34,232 nucleotides of DNA from Verrucomicrobiaceae bacterium (lineage in GTDB: Bacteria > Verrucomicrobiota > Verrucomicrobiia > Chthoniobacterales > JAATET01): the NCBI GenBank assembly GCA_027488755.1, contig JAIYAZ010000086.1, positions 1-34,232 of the forward strand. Direction: 5' to 3'. Position numbers and translations under genes: made by a program. The first letter of the stretch is position 1; each line of letters opens with the position of its first letter. Under the pieces are notes generated by a model, which saw nothing but the letters and a program-made list of their open reading frames with translations, did no database searches and had not been told where the DNA came from. This document shows positions 15,439 to 22,927 of the stretch, in pieces.

Positions 15439-15453
15439 TGGCACGTGCGTTGC
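15439..15453 (+). promoter_or_regulatory. Sigma-54 (RpoN) promoter of the ABC importer operon
   Basis: TGGCACG-TGCG-TTGC matches the -24/-12 consensus TGGCACG-N4-TTGC at every defined position. The GG lies at 15440-15441 and the GC at 15452-15453, at the required spacing. The expected transcription start is near 15465, about 38 bases before the ATG of the binding-protein gene. RpoN promoters need an activator ATPase of the NtrC type, and none is encoded in this window. The position after a terminator and before a nitrogen-type transporter supports a real promoter. Confidence 0.82.
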
Positions 15454-15460
15454 TTAATAA

Positions 15461-15488
15461 GTATTACGAGTTCACAAACTCGTAATAC
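15461..15488. promoter_or_regulatory. 28-bp palindrome, copy 1 of the GTATTA-N16-TAATAC dyad
   Basis: GTATTACGAGTT (15461-15472) is the exact reverse complement of AACTCGTAATAC (15477-15488), with a four-base centre. It overlaps the predicted sigma-54 start site (about -4 to +24) and ends 14 bases before the start codon. The outer GTATTA/TAATAC arms and their 16-base spacing recur before the glutamine synthetase-like gene at 18550-18577. The position suits a repressor operator or a leader hairpin. Confidence 0.75.
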
Positions 15489-15502
15489 CCAACACTCGCC
15501 TC

Positions 15503-16486
15503 ATGAAACTCACCCATCGCATGAAATTCCTCGCCGCCCCCGTTGCGGCCCTCGCGAGCGCGCTCCTGCCGATCCAGGCGGCCGAGCCGCTCAAAATCGG
15601 TTACTCCGACTGGCCCGGCTGGGTCGCCTGGGAGGTCGCCGTCCAAAAAGGCTGGTTCAAGGAAGCCGGCGTCGACGTCGAGTTCGAATGGTTCGAATAC
15701 GTCCCGTCCATGGAAGCCTTCGCCGCCGGCAAACTCGACGCCGTCTGCATGACCAATGGCGACGCCCTCGTCACCGGAGCCACCGGCGCCCCGAGCAAAA
15801 CCATCATCCTCAACGACTACTCCAACGGCAACGACATGATCGTCGCCAAGCCCGGCATCGAGTCCCTCAAGGACCTCAAGGGCAAAAAAATCGGCGTCGA
15901 AGTCGGCTTCGTCGACCACCTCCTCCTGCTCAAGGGCCTCGAGTCCGTCGGCATGAAGGAAAGCGACGTCGAACTCGTCAACGTCCCGACCAACGAAACC
16001 CCGAAGGCCCTCGCCTCCGGCGACGTGGACGCCATCGGCGCCTGGCAGCCCAGCTCCGGCCAGGCCCTCAAGGCCGTCCCCGGCTCCAAGGCCATCTATA
16101 CCAGCAAGGACGTTCCCGGCCTCATCTACGACGTGCTCGCGGTCAACCCCGCCAGCCTCTCCGCCCGCCCCGACGATTGGAAAAAGGTCGCCCAGGTCTG
16201 GTATAAGGTTGTCGATTACTTCAACGACCCGAAGACCCGCCCCGAAGCCATCAAGATCATGGCCGCCCGCGTAAACCTCAGCCCCGAGGAATACGCCAGC
16301 TTCGTCGAAGGCACCAAAATCCTCACCCTCGAAGAAGCCAAGGCCGCCTTCAAGGTCGGCCCCGGCCTCGACTCCGTCTTCGGCTCCAACAAGGTGGTCG
16401 ACGACTTCAATGTCGCCAACAAGGTCTACGAAAAGGCCCAGCCCACGGCGGATTACATCGACCCCGCCATCACCAACTCGCTCTAA
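15503..16486 (+). CDS. ABC importer periplasmic substrate-binding protein (NMT1/TauA/SsuA-like)
   Basis: 327 residues with a signal peptide that ends near LLPIQAAEP. The mature protein begins with [23 protein letters not shown], the usual opening of the SsuA/THI5/NMT1-type binding proteins. [24 protein letters not shown] and [17 protein letters not shown] follow. This family delivers nitrate, taurine, sulfonates, pyrimidine precursors or other small nitrogen/sulfur compounds to an inner-membrane permease. The substrate cannot be read from sequence. The neighbouring synthetase and the sigma-54 promoter point to a nitrogenous compound, by inference. It is the first gene of the operon and is followed by a stable hairpin that may protect its mRNA. 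Confidence 0.93.
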   Translation: MKLTHRMKFLAAPVAALASALLPIQAAEPLKIGYSDWPGWVAWEVAVQKGWFKEAGVDVEFEWFEYVPSMEAFAAGKLDAVCMTNGDALVTGATGAPSKTIILNDYSNGNDMIVAKPGIESLKDLKGKKIGVEVGFVDHLLLLKGLESVGMKESDVELVNVPTNETPKALASGDVDAIGAWQPSSGQALKAVPGSKAIYTSKDVPGLIYDVLAVNPASLSARPDDWKKVAQVWYKVVDYFNDPKTRPEAIKIMAARVNLSPEEYASFVEGTKILTLEEAKAAFKVGPGLDSVFGSNKVVDDFNVANKVYEKAQPTADYIDPAITNSL

Positions 16487-16500
16487 CCCTTCGCCGGCCC

Positions 16501-16529
16501 GGAGCGGCGTCCCCCGCGGACGCCGCTCC
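16501..16529 (+). other. Perfect 12-bp hairpin between binding-protein and permease genes
   Basis: GGAGCGGCGTCC (16501-16512) pairs exactly with GGACGCCGCTCC (16518-16529) around CCCGC. It starts 14 bases after the binding-protein stop and is not followed by a U-tract. Such 3' hairpins often stabilise the upstream message in transporter operons, giving excess binding protein over permease. That role is inferred here. Confidence 0.65.
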
Positions 16530-16575
16530 CCGCCGCCACCCAAAACCACCGCCCCCGCCCATCGCAAAAACCCGC

Positions 16576-17583
16576 ATGGCCGAGCCCGCCGCCGCCGCTG
16601 CCGCCCCCACCCGTCGCCGGGTCTGGCTCAAACCGTTTTCCGACCAATCCGTCCCCGGCCAGGCTCTCTTCGTCTGGCTCTCCTTCCTCCTCCCGCTCGT
16701 CGTCTGGGCCGCCGTCAGCTACGTGCCCTTCCTCTGGCACCCGCTCGTTAAGATTCAGGACCCCGCCAGCGTCAGCTACTTCCGTCCCGACACCCTCGTC
16801 GAACGATCCGTTTTCCGCGCCGAAAACGCCAAACTCGCTGCCGCCGGCAAGCCCCTCGCCACCGGCACGCCCGCCAACCCCGTTTTCCTCCCCGCCCCCC
16901 ACGAAGTCGCCCAGGCCTTCCACAAAAGCTTCACCACCCCGCCCCGCCGCAAGGGCGAGAAATGGCTCCACGAAAGCCTCTGGCAGAGTATCCAGGTCAT
17001 CTTCTGGGGCTTCACCATCAGCTCGCTCATCGGCGTCCCCCTCGGCATCCTCTGCGGCACCTTCCAGCCCATCGCGAAGCTCACCGAGCCCTTCGTCGAC
17101 TTCACCCGCTACATGCCCGCCCCCGCCTTCGGCGCCCTCGCCGTCGCCGTGCTCGGCATCTACGACCCGCCCAAGATCGCCATCATCTTCCTCGGCACCT
17201 TCTTCCAGCAGGTGCTCGTGATCGCGAACACCACCCGCAAGCTCGATCCCGCCCTCATCGAGGCCGCGCAAACCCTCGGCGCCCGTCGCCCCCAGCTCCT
17301 CTTCCGCGTCATCGTCCCCGGCTGCGCCTTCGACCTCTACAACGACATGCGCATCCTCCTCGGCTGGGCCTGGACCTACCTCATCGTCGCGGAATACATC
17401 GGCGCCAGCTCCGGCATCACCTTCTTCATCAACCAGCAGGCCAAATACCGCATCTACGACAACGTCTTCGCCGCCATCATCATCATCGGCATCCTCGGCT
17501 TCACCACCGACCGCTTCCTCGCCTGGCTCGGCGTCCACCTCTTCCCCTGGAAACGCCGCCGCTCCTCCGCGCCCGCCACCTAA
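16576..17583 (+). CDS. ABC importer permease (TauC/SsuC-like)
   Basis: 335 residues. After an Ala/Arg-rich start there is a first helix (about 30-55, FVWLSFLLPLVVWAAVSYVPF), a periplasmic segment of some 60 residues, then the core BPD_transp_1 domain with five helices. The coupling motif EAAQTLGARRPQLLFRVIVPG contacts the ATPase. The long segment between the first helix and the core (about 55-130) is larger than in the usual TauC/SsuC proteins and seems to be periplasmic. It lies between the binding protein and the ATPase (21-base gap to the latter) and should form the membrane channel as a homodimer. Confidence 0.93.
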   Translation: MAEPAAAAAAPTRRRVWLKPFSDQSVPGQALFVWLSFLLPLVVWAAVSYVPFLWHPLVKIQDPASVSYFRPDTLVERSVFRAENAKLAAAGKPLATGTPANPVFLPAPHEVAQAFHKSFTTPPRRKGEKWLHESLWQSIQVIFWGFTISSLIGVPLGILCGTFQPIAKLTEPFVDFTRYMPAPAFGALAVAVLGIYDPPKIAIIFLGTFFQQVLVIANTTRKLDPALIEAAQTLGARRPQLLFRVIVPGCAFDLYNDMRILLGWAWTYLIVAEYIGASSGITFFINQQAKYRIYDNVFAAIIIIGILGFTTDRFLAWLGVHLFPWKRRRSSAPAT

Positions 17584-17604
17584 ACCACCGCCCACCGCCG
17601 CGCC

Positions 17605-18504
17605 ATGACCACCGTCGCCCTGCCCGACTACCGCCAGCAATCGCCCGAGGTCGCCGCCCGCTTCCAACGCATCCGCGAACGCCCCGTCATCCTCCAGGTG
17701 CGCGACCTGGAAAAGGCCTACGGCGCCGGCCCCAGCCGCCACGTCGTCTTCGACCACGTCACCCTCGACATCCACCGCCGCGAATTCATCACCGTCATCG
17801 GACCATCCGGTTGCGGCAAATCCACCTTCGTCCGCATCGTCGCCGGCCTCGACGAAGCCACCTCCGGCCAGATCCTCCTCGACAACCACCCGGTGAGCGA
17901 ACCCGGACCCGACCGCGGCATGGTCTTCCAGGGCTATACGCTCTTCCCCTGGCTCACCGTCAAACGCAACGTCATGTTCGGCCTCGAAATGCGCGGCCGC
18001 GCCCGCTCCACCGCCGAAACCGAAGCCCGCCAATGGATCGATATGGTCGGGCTCGCGAAGTTTGAGAACTCCTACCCGCACGAGCTCTCCGGCGGCATGA
18101 AGCAGCGCGTCGCCATCGCCCGCGCCCTCGCCAACGAGCCCCGCATCCTCCTCATGGATGAACCTTTTGGTGCGCTTGATGCTCAGACCCGCTGGAAGAT
18201 GCAGAAGTATTTACTGCAAATCTGGAAAAAGGTCGACGTCACCATTCTCTTCATCACCCACGATCTGGACGAGGCCATTTTCCTCTCCGACCGCATCCTC
18301 GTCCTCGGCACCAACCCCGGCGGCGTCCGCGAGATCATCGAAAACCCCGTCCCCCGCCCCCGCACGCTTGAGCAGTTCCTCTCCCCCGAGTTCCTCGCGC
18401 TCAAGGCCCGCCTCGACCACCTCATCCACGGCGACGAACCGCCCGATGAGGAGGACAAACTCCCCCTCGGCCGCATGACCACGGCCGGCGACGACGCCGA
18501 ATAA
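17605..18504 (+). CDS. ABC importer ATPase (TauB/SsuB-like)
   Basis: 299 residues. The Walker A GPSGCGKST, Q-loop VFQGYTLFPWLTV, signature LSGGMKQRVAIARAL, Walker B RILLMDEPF and switch-His ITHDLDEA are all intact, so it should be an active ATPase. It belongs to the nitrate/sulfonate/taurine transporter class. There is an N-terminal extension of about 30 residues and a C-terminal acidic tail of about 40 residues (DEPPDEEDKLPLG). It is the last gene of the importer unit, and the synthetase begins 79 bases later behind its own copy of the shared dyad. Confidence 0.95.
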   Translation: MTTVALPDYRQQSPEVAARFQRIRERPVILQVRDLEKAYGAGPSRHVVFDHVTLDIHRREFITVIGPSGCGKSTFVRIVAGLDEATSGQILLDNHPVSEPGPDRGMVFQGYTLFPWLTVKRNVMFGLEMRGRARSTAETEARQWIDMVGLAKFENSYPHELSGGMKQRVAIARALANEPRILLMDEPFGALDAQTRWKMQKYLLQIWKKVDVTILFITHDLDEAIFLSDRILVLGTNPGGVREIIENPVPRPRTLEQFLSPEFLALKARLDHLIHGDEPPDEEDKLPLGRMTTAGDDAE

Positions 18505-18522
18505 GCCCCCCACCCCGCCCAA

Positions 18523-18545
18523 GCGCGTAAAAAAATTTTGCGCGC
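18523..18545. other. Imperfect AT-centred palindrome flanked by GCGC before the synthetase gene
   Basis: GCGCGTAAAA and TTTTGCGCGC face each other around AAA, with one mismatch. It sits 4 bases before copy 2 of the shared dyad. The TTTTGC inside it lies about where a sigma-54 -12 element would be relative to the dyad, but no -24 GG is present. It may be a weak promoter part, an intrinsic bendable segment or another protein site. Confidence 0.4.
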
Positions 18546-18549
18546 ACCA

Positions 18550-18577
18550 GTATTAACAAAACCACATCCCGTAATAC
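18550..18577. promoter_or_regulatory. 28-bp GTATTA-N16-TAATAC dyad, copy 2
   Basis: GTATTA (18550-18555) and TAATAC (18572-18577) are inverted arms with exactly 16 bases between, as in copy 1 at 15461-15488. Both are followed by CCA. The inner 16 bases are not palindromic here, unlike copy 1, so only the outer arms are conserved. This is what one expects of a protein operator rather than a conserved RNA hairpin. The site ends 6 bases before the synthetase ATG. Confidence 0.72.
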
Positions 18578-18583
18578 CCACCC

Positions 18584-19945
18584 ATGAAATCTGACGCGGA
18601 AATCTTGCAACTCCAGACCGACCTCGCCGCCAAGGGCGTAAAATACTGCATCGGCGCCTACGTCGACCTGCACGGCGTGCCGAAGGGCAAGGTCGTCCCC
18701 CTCTCCCACTTCGCGCATTTCGCGCACGGGAGCGAACTTTACACCGGCTACGCCCTCGACGGCCTCGGCCAGAGCCCGAACGACGACGAAATCAGCTCCG
18801 TGCCCGACCTCGACCGCGGCTTCCCGCTGCCCTGGAACCCTGAGATCGCCTGGTTCCCCGCCGACAACGAATTCCACGGCCAGCCCTACGAGATCAACGC
18901 CCGCGTCGCCCTCAAAAAGCAGCTCGCCGAGGCCGCGAAGATGGGCTTTGCGTTCAACCTCGGCATCGAGTGCGAGGTCTTCGTCGTGCGTCAGACGCCC
19001 GACGGCCGCCTGGAAATCCCGAACCCCGACGACGACCTCGTCAAATCCTGCTACGACGTCAAACGCTTCCTCGACCGCTACCCCTGGCTCGACAAGGTCG
19101 CCACCGCCATCGACACCCTCGGCTGGGAGCTCTACTCCTTTGACCACGAGGACGCGAACTCACAGTTCGAATTCGACTTCAAATACGCCGACGGCCTCAC
19201 CATGTGCGACCGCTACACGTTCTTCCGCTTCATGGCGAAGCACTACGCCGCCGAGGAGGGCCTGCTCGCCACGTTCATGCCTAAGCCGTTTGCGGACAAA
19301 ACCGGCACCGGCGCGCACTTCAACATGTCCCTCGCCGACGCGAAAACCGGCGCGAACCTCTTCGCCCGTGACCCGCAGGACGACCCCCGCGGCCTCGGCC
19401 TCACCGACCTCGGCTACCAGTTCATCGCCGGGATCCTCCGCCACGGCCCCGCCCTCTGCGCCACCTTCGCCCCCACCGTGAACAGCTACAAGCGCCTCGT
19501 CCGCCGCGGCCTCATGGCCTACTACTCCTGGGCCCCCGTCTTCAACAGCTACGGCCGCAACAACCGCACGAACTCCGTCCGCGTCCCCATGGGCGGCGGC
19601 CGCGTGGAATCCCGCAACGCCGACGGCTCCTGCAACCCCTACCTCGCCGCCACCCTCGCCCTCGCCGCCGGCCTCGAGGGCATCCGCGAAGGCCTCGACC
19701 CCGGCGCCAGCAACGAGGAAAACCTCTACGAATTCACCCCCCCGCAACTCGCCGAACGCGGCATCCAGGAACTGCCCCGCACCCTCGCCGAGGCCGTGGA
19801 CGCCTTTGCCGCCGATTCCTTCGTCGAACGCGTGCTCGGCCCCGAGCTTCGCCAGGAGTTCATCACCTACAAAGCCGAGGAATGGCGCCAATACCACCAG
19901 TCCATCAGCCAGTGGGAGATCGACCGCTACGCCCGGCTCTATTGA
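18584..19945 (+). CDS. glnT: Glutamine synthetase-family enzyme, GlnT type (glutamine or gamma-glutamyl-amide synthetase)
   Basis: 453 residues of the GS-I fold. The GlnT-like opening reads [18 protein letters not shown], then [15 protein letters not shown]. Metal and substrate motifs are visible: [41 protein letters not shown], the NSYKRL loop and [10 protein letters not shown]. The family joins glutamate to ammonia or to an amine such as methylamine with ATP, making glutamine or a gamma-glutamylamide. GlnT/GmaS-type proteins lack the adenylylation control known from GlnA. It has its own dyad-type operator and follows the importer, so it probably assimilates what the importer brings in. Which amine or ammonia source it uses cannot be read here. 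The regulator gene begins 54 bases after the stop. Confidence 0.9.
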   Translation: MKSDAEILQLQTDLAAKGVKYCIGAYVDLHGVPKGKVVPLSHFAHFAHGSELYTGYALDGLGQSPNDDEISSVPDLDRGFPLPWNPEIAWFPADNEFHGQPYEINARVALKKQLAEAAKMGFAFNLGIECEVFVVRQTPDGRLEIPNPDDDLVKSCYDVKRFLDRYPWLDKVATAIDTLGWELYSFDHEDANSQFEFDFKYADGLTMCDRYTFFRFMAKHYAAEEGLLATFMPKPFADKTGTGAHFNMSLADAKTGANLFARDPQDDPRGLGLTDLGYQFIAGILRHGPALCATFAPTVNSYKRLVRRGLMAYYSWAPVFNSYGRNNRTNSVRVPMGGGRVESRNADGSCNPYLAATLALAAGLEGIREGLDPGASNEENLYEFTPPQLAERGIQELPRTLAEAVDAFAADSFVERVLGPELRQEFITYKAEEWRQYHQSISQWEIDRYARLY

Positions 19946-19946
19946 A

Positions 19947-19975
19947 AATCCCGCCAACCATCCGGCGGCGGGATT
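19947..19975 (+). other. 9-bp hairpin between the synthetase and LuxR-type regulator genes
   Basis: AATCCCGCC (19947-19955) pairs perfectly with GGCGGGATT (19967-19975) around an 11-base loop. It starts 2 bases after the synthetase stop. No U-tract follows, so it may only partly terminate or may protect the upstream message. Confidence 0.55.
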
Positions 19976-19999
19976 CGTAACTCGCGGTAAGTCACCGCC

Positions 20000-20719
20000 A
20001 TGCCCACCCTCGTCGAACGCCTCGCCTCCTCGCTCTCCGGCCTCCACCGCTCGGGGGTGACCGAACGCACCCTCTACGCCGAAATCCTCCGCCAAACCCT
20101 CGCGGCCAACGACGATTACTACTGCGTCTGGACGGTCTGGGAGCCCGATGCCCTTGACGCCCGCGACGCCGAGCACCGCGACAAACCCCACCACGACGCC
20201 ACCGGCCGCTTCGTCACTTCCTGGCACCGCGCCGGCCGCCAGATCACCCGCCACTCCGTCGAAGACTACGACCGCCCCGGCCGTGACGACTGGTATCACG
20301 TGCCGCGCAAAACCGGGGAACTCTGCGTCATGGAGGCCGGCGTCGTCCGCATCGGCGGTCAGGACGTCCGCGTCAGCCGCGAAATCGCGCCCATCCTCCT
20401 CGCCGGCCGCGTGCTCGGCGTCGTCGGCACCGACCGACTCGCCCCGCCCGCGAATCCCCCCGTGCCCCTCCGCCGCGCGCCGCTCTCGGTCCGCCCCATC
20501 GCCGCGACCAACGGCTCCGCCGGCCTCCAGCGCCTCACCCGGCGCGAACGCGAGGTCCACTACTGGATCTGCCAGGGCAAGTCGAACGACGACATCTCCC
20601 GCATCCTCGAGGTCAGCCCACACACGATCAAAAACCACGTCGACCACATCTTCCAAAAGCTCGGCGTGGAAAACCGCTACGCCGCCGCCCTGCTCCACCC
20701 GAGCCGCGCCGCCGCGTAG
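20000..20719 (+). CDS. Soluble LuxR-type one-component regulator with a chemoreceptor-like PDC/Cache sensor domain
   Basis: 239 residues with no signal peptide or membrane helix. The N-terminal part (about 20-150) resembles the PDC/Cache ligand-binding segment of methyl-accepting chemotaxis proteins. It has LYAEILRQTLAAND, VWTVWEPDALDARD, HDATGRFVTSW, a DDWYHVPRKTGE strand and VGTDRL. In chemoreceptors this domain is normally outside the cell; here it appears to be cytoplasmic. The C-terminus (about 173-228) is a GerE/LuxR helix-turn-helix: LTRREREVHYWICQGKSNDDISRILEVSPHTIKNHV. It follows the synthetase with a 54-base gap and is probably cotranscribed or nearby-controlled. By inference it senses an imported or assimilated small molecule and acts on the dyads at 15461 and 18550. 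Binding is not shown. Confidence 0.85.
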   Translation: MPTLVERLASSLSGLHRSGVTERTLYAEILRQTLAANDDYYCVWTVWEPDALDARDAEHRDKPHHDATGRFVTSWHRAGRQITRHSVEDYDRPGRDDWYHVPRKTGELCVMEAGVVRIGGQDVRVSREIAPILLAGRVLGVVGTDRLAPPANPPVPLRRAPLSVRPIAATNGSAGLQRLTRREREVHYWICQGKSNDDISRILEVSPHTIKNHVDHIFQKLGVENRYAAALLHPSRAAA

Positions 20720-20732
20720 AGCGCCGCCCGCT

Positions 20733-21959
20733 TCAATTCCCCGCCAGCAACCGCGCCAGGGCCCGCGCGTTGAGCAGCGTCTTCGGCCCCAGCGAGGCCG
20801 CGTCCACCCACTCCGGCACCTTCGAGCCGTCCGCGCTCCGCTCGGAGCAGTGCTCGTCCCCGCCCCGCGGCCCCAGCCCGTCCAGCGTCGGAAAACGCTC
20901 CCACAGCACGTTCCCGTCGCTCAACCCGCCGCGCTCCTGCGCCACCACCGCCGCGCCCGTCTCCGCCGCCGCGCGCCACACCGCCACCAACGCCTCCGTT
21001 CCCGCGTTGCGCGGCCACGGCCCGCAAGCGTCGTCCTCGGTGATGACCACGCGGCACGCGTGCCCATCCGCCGCGCTCCGCTCCTCGCCCTCGCCCGCCA
21101 GCGCGAGAATGGCCGCCCGCGCCGCGGCAAACCGCCCCGGATCAAACGCCCGCAGCTCCAGCGTCGCCTCGGCCGCATGCGGCACCCGGTTGTTCACCGT
21201 GCCGCCGCGAATCGTGCCCACATTCACCGTCACCCCCGCCGCGTAATCCGTCAGCGCCGCCACGCGCGGCAGCACCCGCGCCAGTTGCACGATCGCGTTC
21301 GCGCCGAACGCATGCCGCCCGCCCGCGTGCGCGCCCCGGCCTTCGACCCGCACGGTGAACGTCGCCCGACCCTTGCGCGCCGCGACCAGCCCCCAACCTT
21401 GGTCCAACGTGCCGTCCGCCTCAAAAATCAGCACCGCCCGCGTGTCGGCGGGAAACCGCTCCACGCACCGAGCGCCGAATTCCCGGGAATCCACCTCCTC
21501 CCGTGCGTTCAACGCGACGATCCAGTTCGCCGCCGCAAACACCCCCGGCGCCGCGTCGCGCAACGCCGCCAGCAGCAGCCAGATCGCCACCGTGCCGCCC
21601 TTGATGTCACTCGTGCCCGGCCCATAAATCCGCGCCCCCTCCTCCCGCCACGCAAAGCCGTTCGCCCGCTCCTCCTCCGGCGGATACACCGTGTCGAGAT
21701 GCGAAAGCAGCGCCACCGCCCGCCGGCCGGGCGGCTGCGGTCCGCGCAGAAACAAATGGCTCCCCGCCCCCGGCGCGGCCGAGGGCACGAACTCCGGCGC
21801 GAACCCCAGCGGCGCAAACGCCTCCGCCACCCGCCGCGCGTTCGCGTTCACTCCCGCCGCGTTCGCCGAAAAGCTGTTCAACGCCACCAGCTCGCGCAGC
21901 AGCCCCAGCGCCTCGGGCCGCCGCCTTTCGATCGCCTCCGGCAAGGTTTCGCTTTCCAT
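20733..21959 (-). CDS. M20-family metallopeptidase (carboxypeptidase G2-like)
   Basis: 408 residues from the ATG at 21959; a GTG at 21989 would add ten residues with no recognisable function. Zinc and catalytic residues appear in order: HLDT (metal His and catalytic Asp), the bridging Asp in GTSDIKGG, the catalytic Glu pair in NAREEVDSREFG, EADG, and a late His in GGDEHCSER. A lid/dimerisation domain lies in the middle (about 175-290, starting KGRATFTVRVEGRGAHAGG). The family hydrolyses C-terminal glutamate from folates or peptides, or N-acyl amino acids. The protein has no signal peptide. It converges on the LuxR-type gene with a 13-base gap. A link to glutamyl compounds made by the synthetase is possible but not shown. 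Confidence 0.92.
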   Translation of the reverse strand: MESETLPEAIERRRPEALGLLRELVALNSFSANAAGVNANARRVAEAFAPLGFAPEFVPSAAPGAGSHLFLRGPQPPGRRAVALLSHLDTVYPPEEERANGFAWREEGARIYGPGTSDIKGGTVAIWLLLAALRDAAPGVFAAANWIVALNAREEVDSREFGARCVERFPADTRAVLIFEADGTLDQGWGLVAARKGRATFTVRVEGRGAHAGGRHAFGANAIVQLARVLPRVAALTDYAAGVTVNVGTIRGGTVNNRVPHAAEATLELRAFDPGRFAAARAAILALAGEGEERSAADGHACRVVITEDDACGPWPRNAGTEALVAVWRAAAETGAAVVAQERGGLSDGNVLWERFPTLDGLGPRGGDEHCSERSADGSKVPEWVDAASLGPKTLLNARALARLLAGN

Positions 21960-22012
21960 AACGGGTCTTCGCGTCGACGGTAGGACCACCGCGACCTTCC
22001 GGCAACCCTCCC

Positions 22013-22927
22013 ATGCAGGAAGCTCCCCCCACCCCCGCCCCGCTCGACCTCACCGTGCGCGTCGGCTGCTCGATCACCTACGAATGTGCCGCCGCCACGC
22101 CGGCCCTCATCACGCTGCAACCGGCTTCCACCGACACGCAACGCGTCATCGCCCAGCAGCTCACCCTCGGCCCCGGCCTGTCCTCCGCGCCGTTCACCGA
22201 CGACCACGGCAACGTGGTTTCCCGCACCTGCTTCCGCGCCGGCGCGAACACCCTGCACTACGACGCCATCGTCCACGTGCCCTCCCGCCGCGAAGACGTC
22301 ACCCACGCCGACGGGACCGCCTCCCTCCTCGACCTGCCCCCCTCGCTCCTCCGCTACACGCTCCCCTCGCGGTATTGCGACTCCGACAAACTCCTCGACT
22401 TCGCCTGGCGGGAGTTCGGCCACCTCCCCCACGGCCTGCCCCGCGTGCTCGGCATCCGCGACTGGCTCCACCGCCACATCGCCTACCGCACCGGCTCCGG
22501 CAGCCCGAACCTCTCCGCGCATGACATCCTCCAGCGCCGCTACGGCGTCTGCCGCGACCTCGCGCACGGCCTCGTCGCCCTCTGCCGCACCTTCAATCTC
22601 CCCGCCCGCTACGTCAGCGGATTCGTGCCCGACATCGGCTGGCCCGACCCCGGCACGCCGCAGGATTTCCACGCCTACGCCGAGGTCTACCTCGCCGGCC
22701 GCTGGCAGGTCTTCGACGCCCGCTTCCTCACCCCCCGCGTCGGCCGCATCCGCATCTCCGCCGGCTGCGACGCCGTTGGCAGCGCGTTTGCCACGATCTA
22801 CGGCGCCGCGACGCTCACGCACTTTGAGGTCTGGACCTACCAGATCAACCCCGCCGAAGTCCGCCTCGGCGACCCCATTGACCTCTCCCGCCGCCTCTGC
22901 GGCACGTCGGAAATCCGCCGCGCCTAG
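22013..22927 (+). CDS. Transglutaminase-like cysteine protease-fold protein
   Basis: 304 residues. An N-terminal beta-rich part (about 1-150) resembles the bacterial transglutaminase-like N-terminal domain. The core domain has the catalytic triad in order: Cys in YGVCRDLAHGLVAL, His in DFHAYAEVYL and Asp in WQVFDARF. Members act as peptidases, amidases or transglutaminases and the substrate is unknown. There is no signal peptide. It is divergent from the M20 peptidase with a 53-base gap, so the two may share a promoter region and possibly a pathway. The stop overlaps that of the next convergent gene through a single CTAG (22924-22927). Confidence 0.92.
   Translation: MQEAPPTPAPLDLTVRVGCSITYECAAATPALITLQPASTDTQRVIAQQLTLGPGLSSAPFTDDHGNVVSRTCFRAGANTLHYDAIVHVPSRREDVTHADGTASLLDLPPSLLRYTLPSRYCDSDKLLDFAWREFGHLPHGLPRVLGIRDWLHRHIAYRTGSGSPNLSAHDILQRRYGVCRDLAHGLVALCRTFNLPARYVSGFVPDIGWPDPGTPQDFHAYAEVYLAGRWQVFDARFLTPRVGRIRISAGCDAVGSAFATIYGAATLTHFEVWTYQINPAEVRLGDPIDLSRRLCGTSEIRRA

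Noticed and set aside
18523-18549. Sigma-54 promoter before the synthetase gene
   Set aside because: TTGC is present, but the -24 element reads GTAAAA, with no GG at the required distance. It is kept only as a comparison with the importer promoter.
20733-21959. Including the M20 peptidase in the nitrogen unit
   Set aside because: It is on the opposite strand, has no copy of the dyad and is divergent with the transglutaminase gene. A glutamate link is possible but not supported by sequence.
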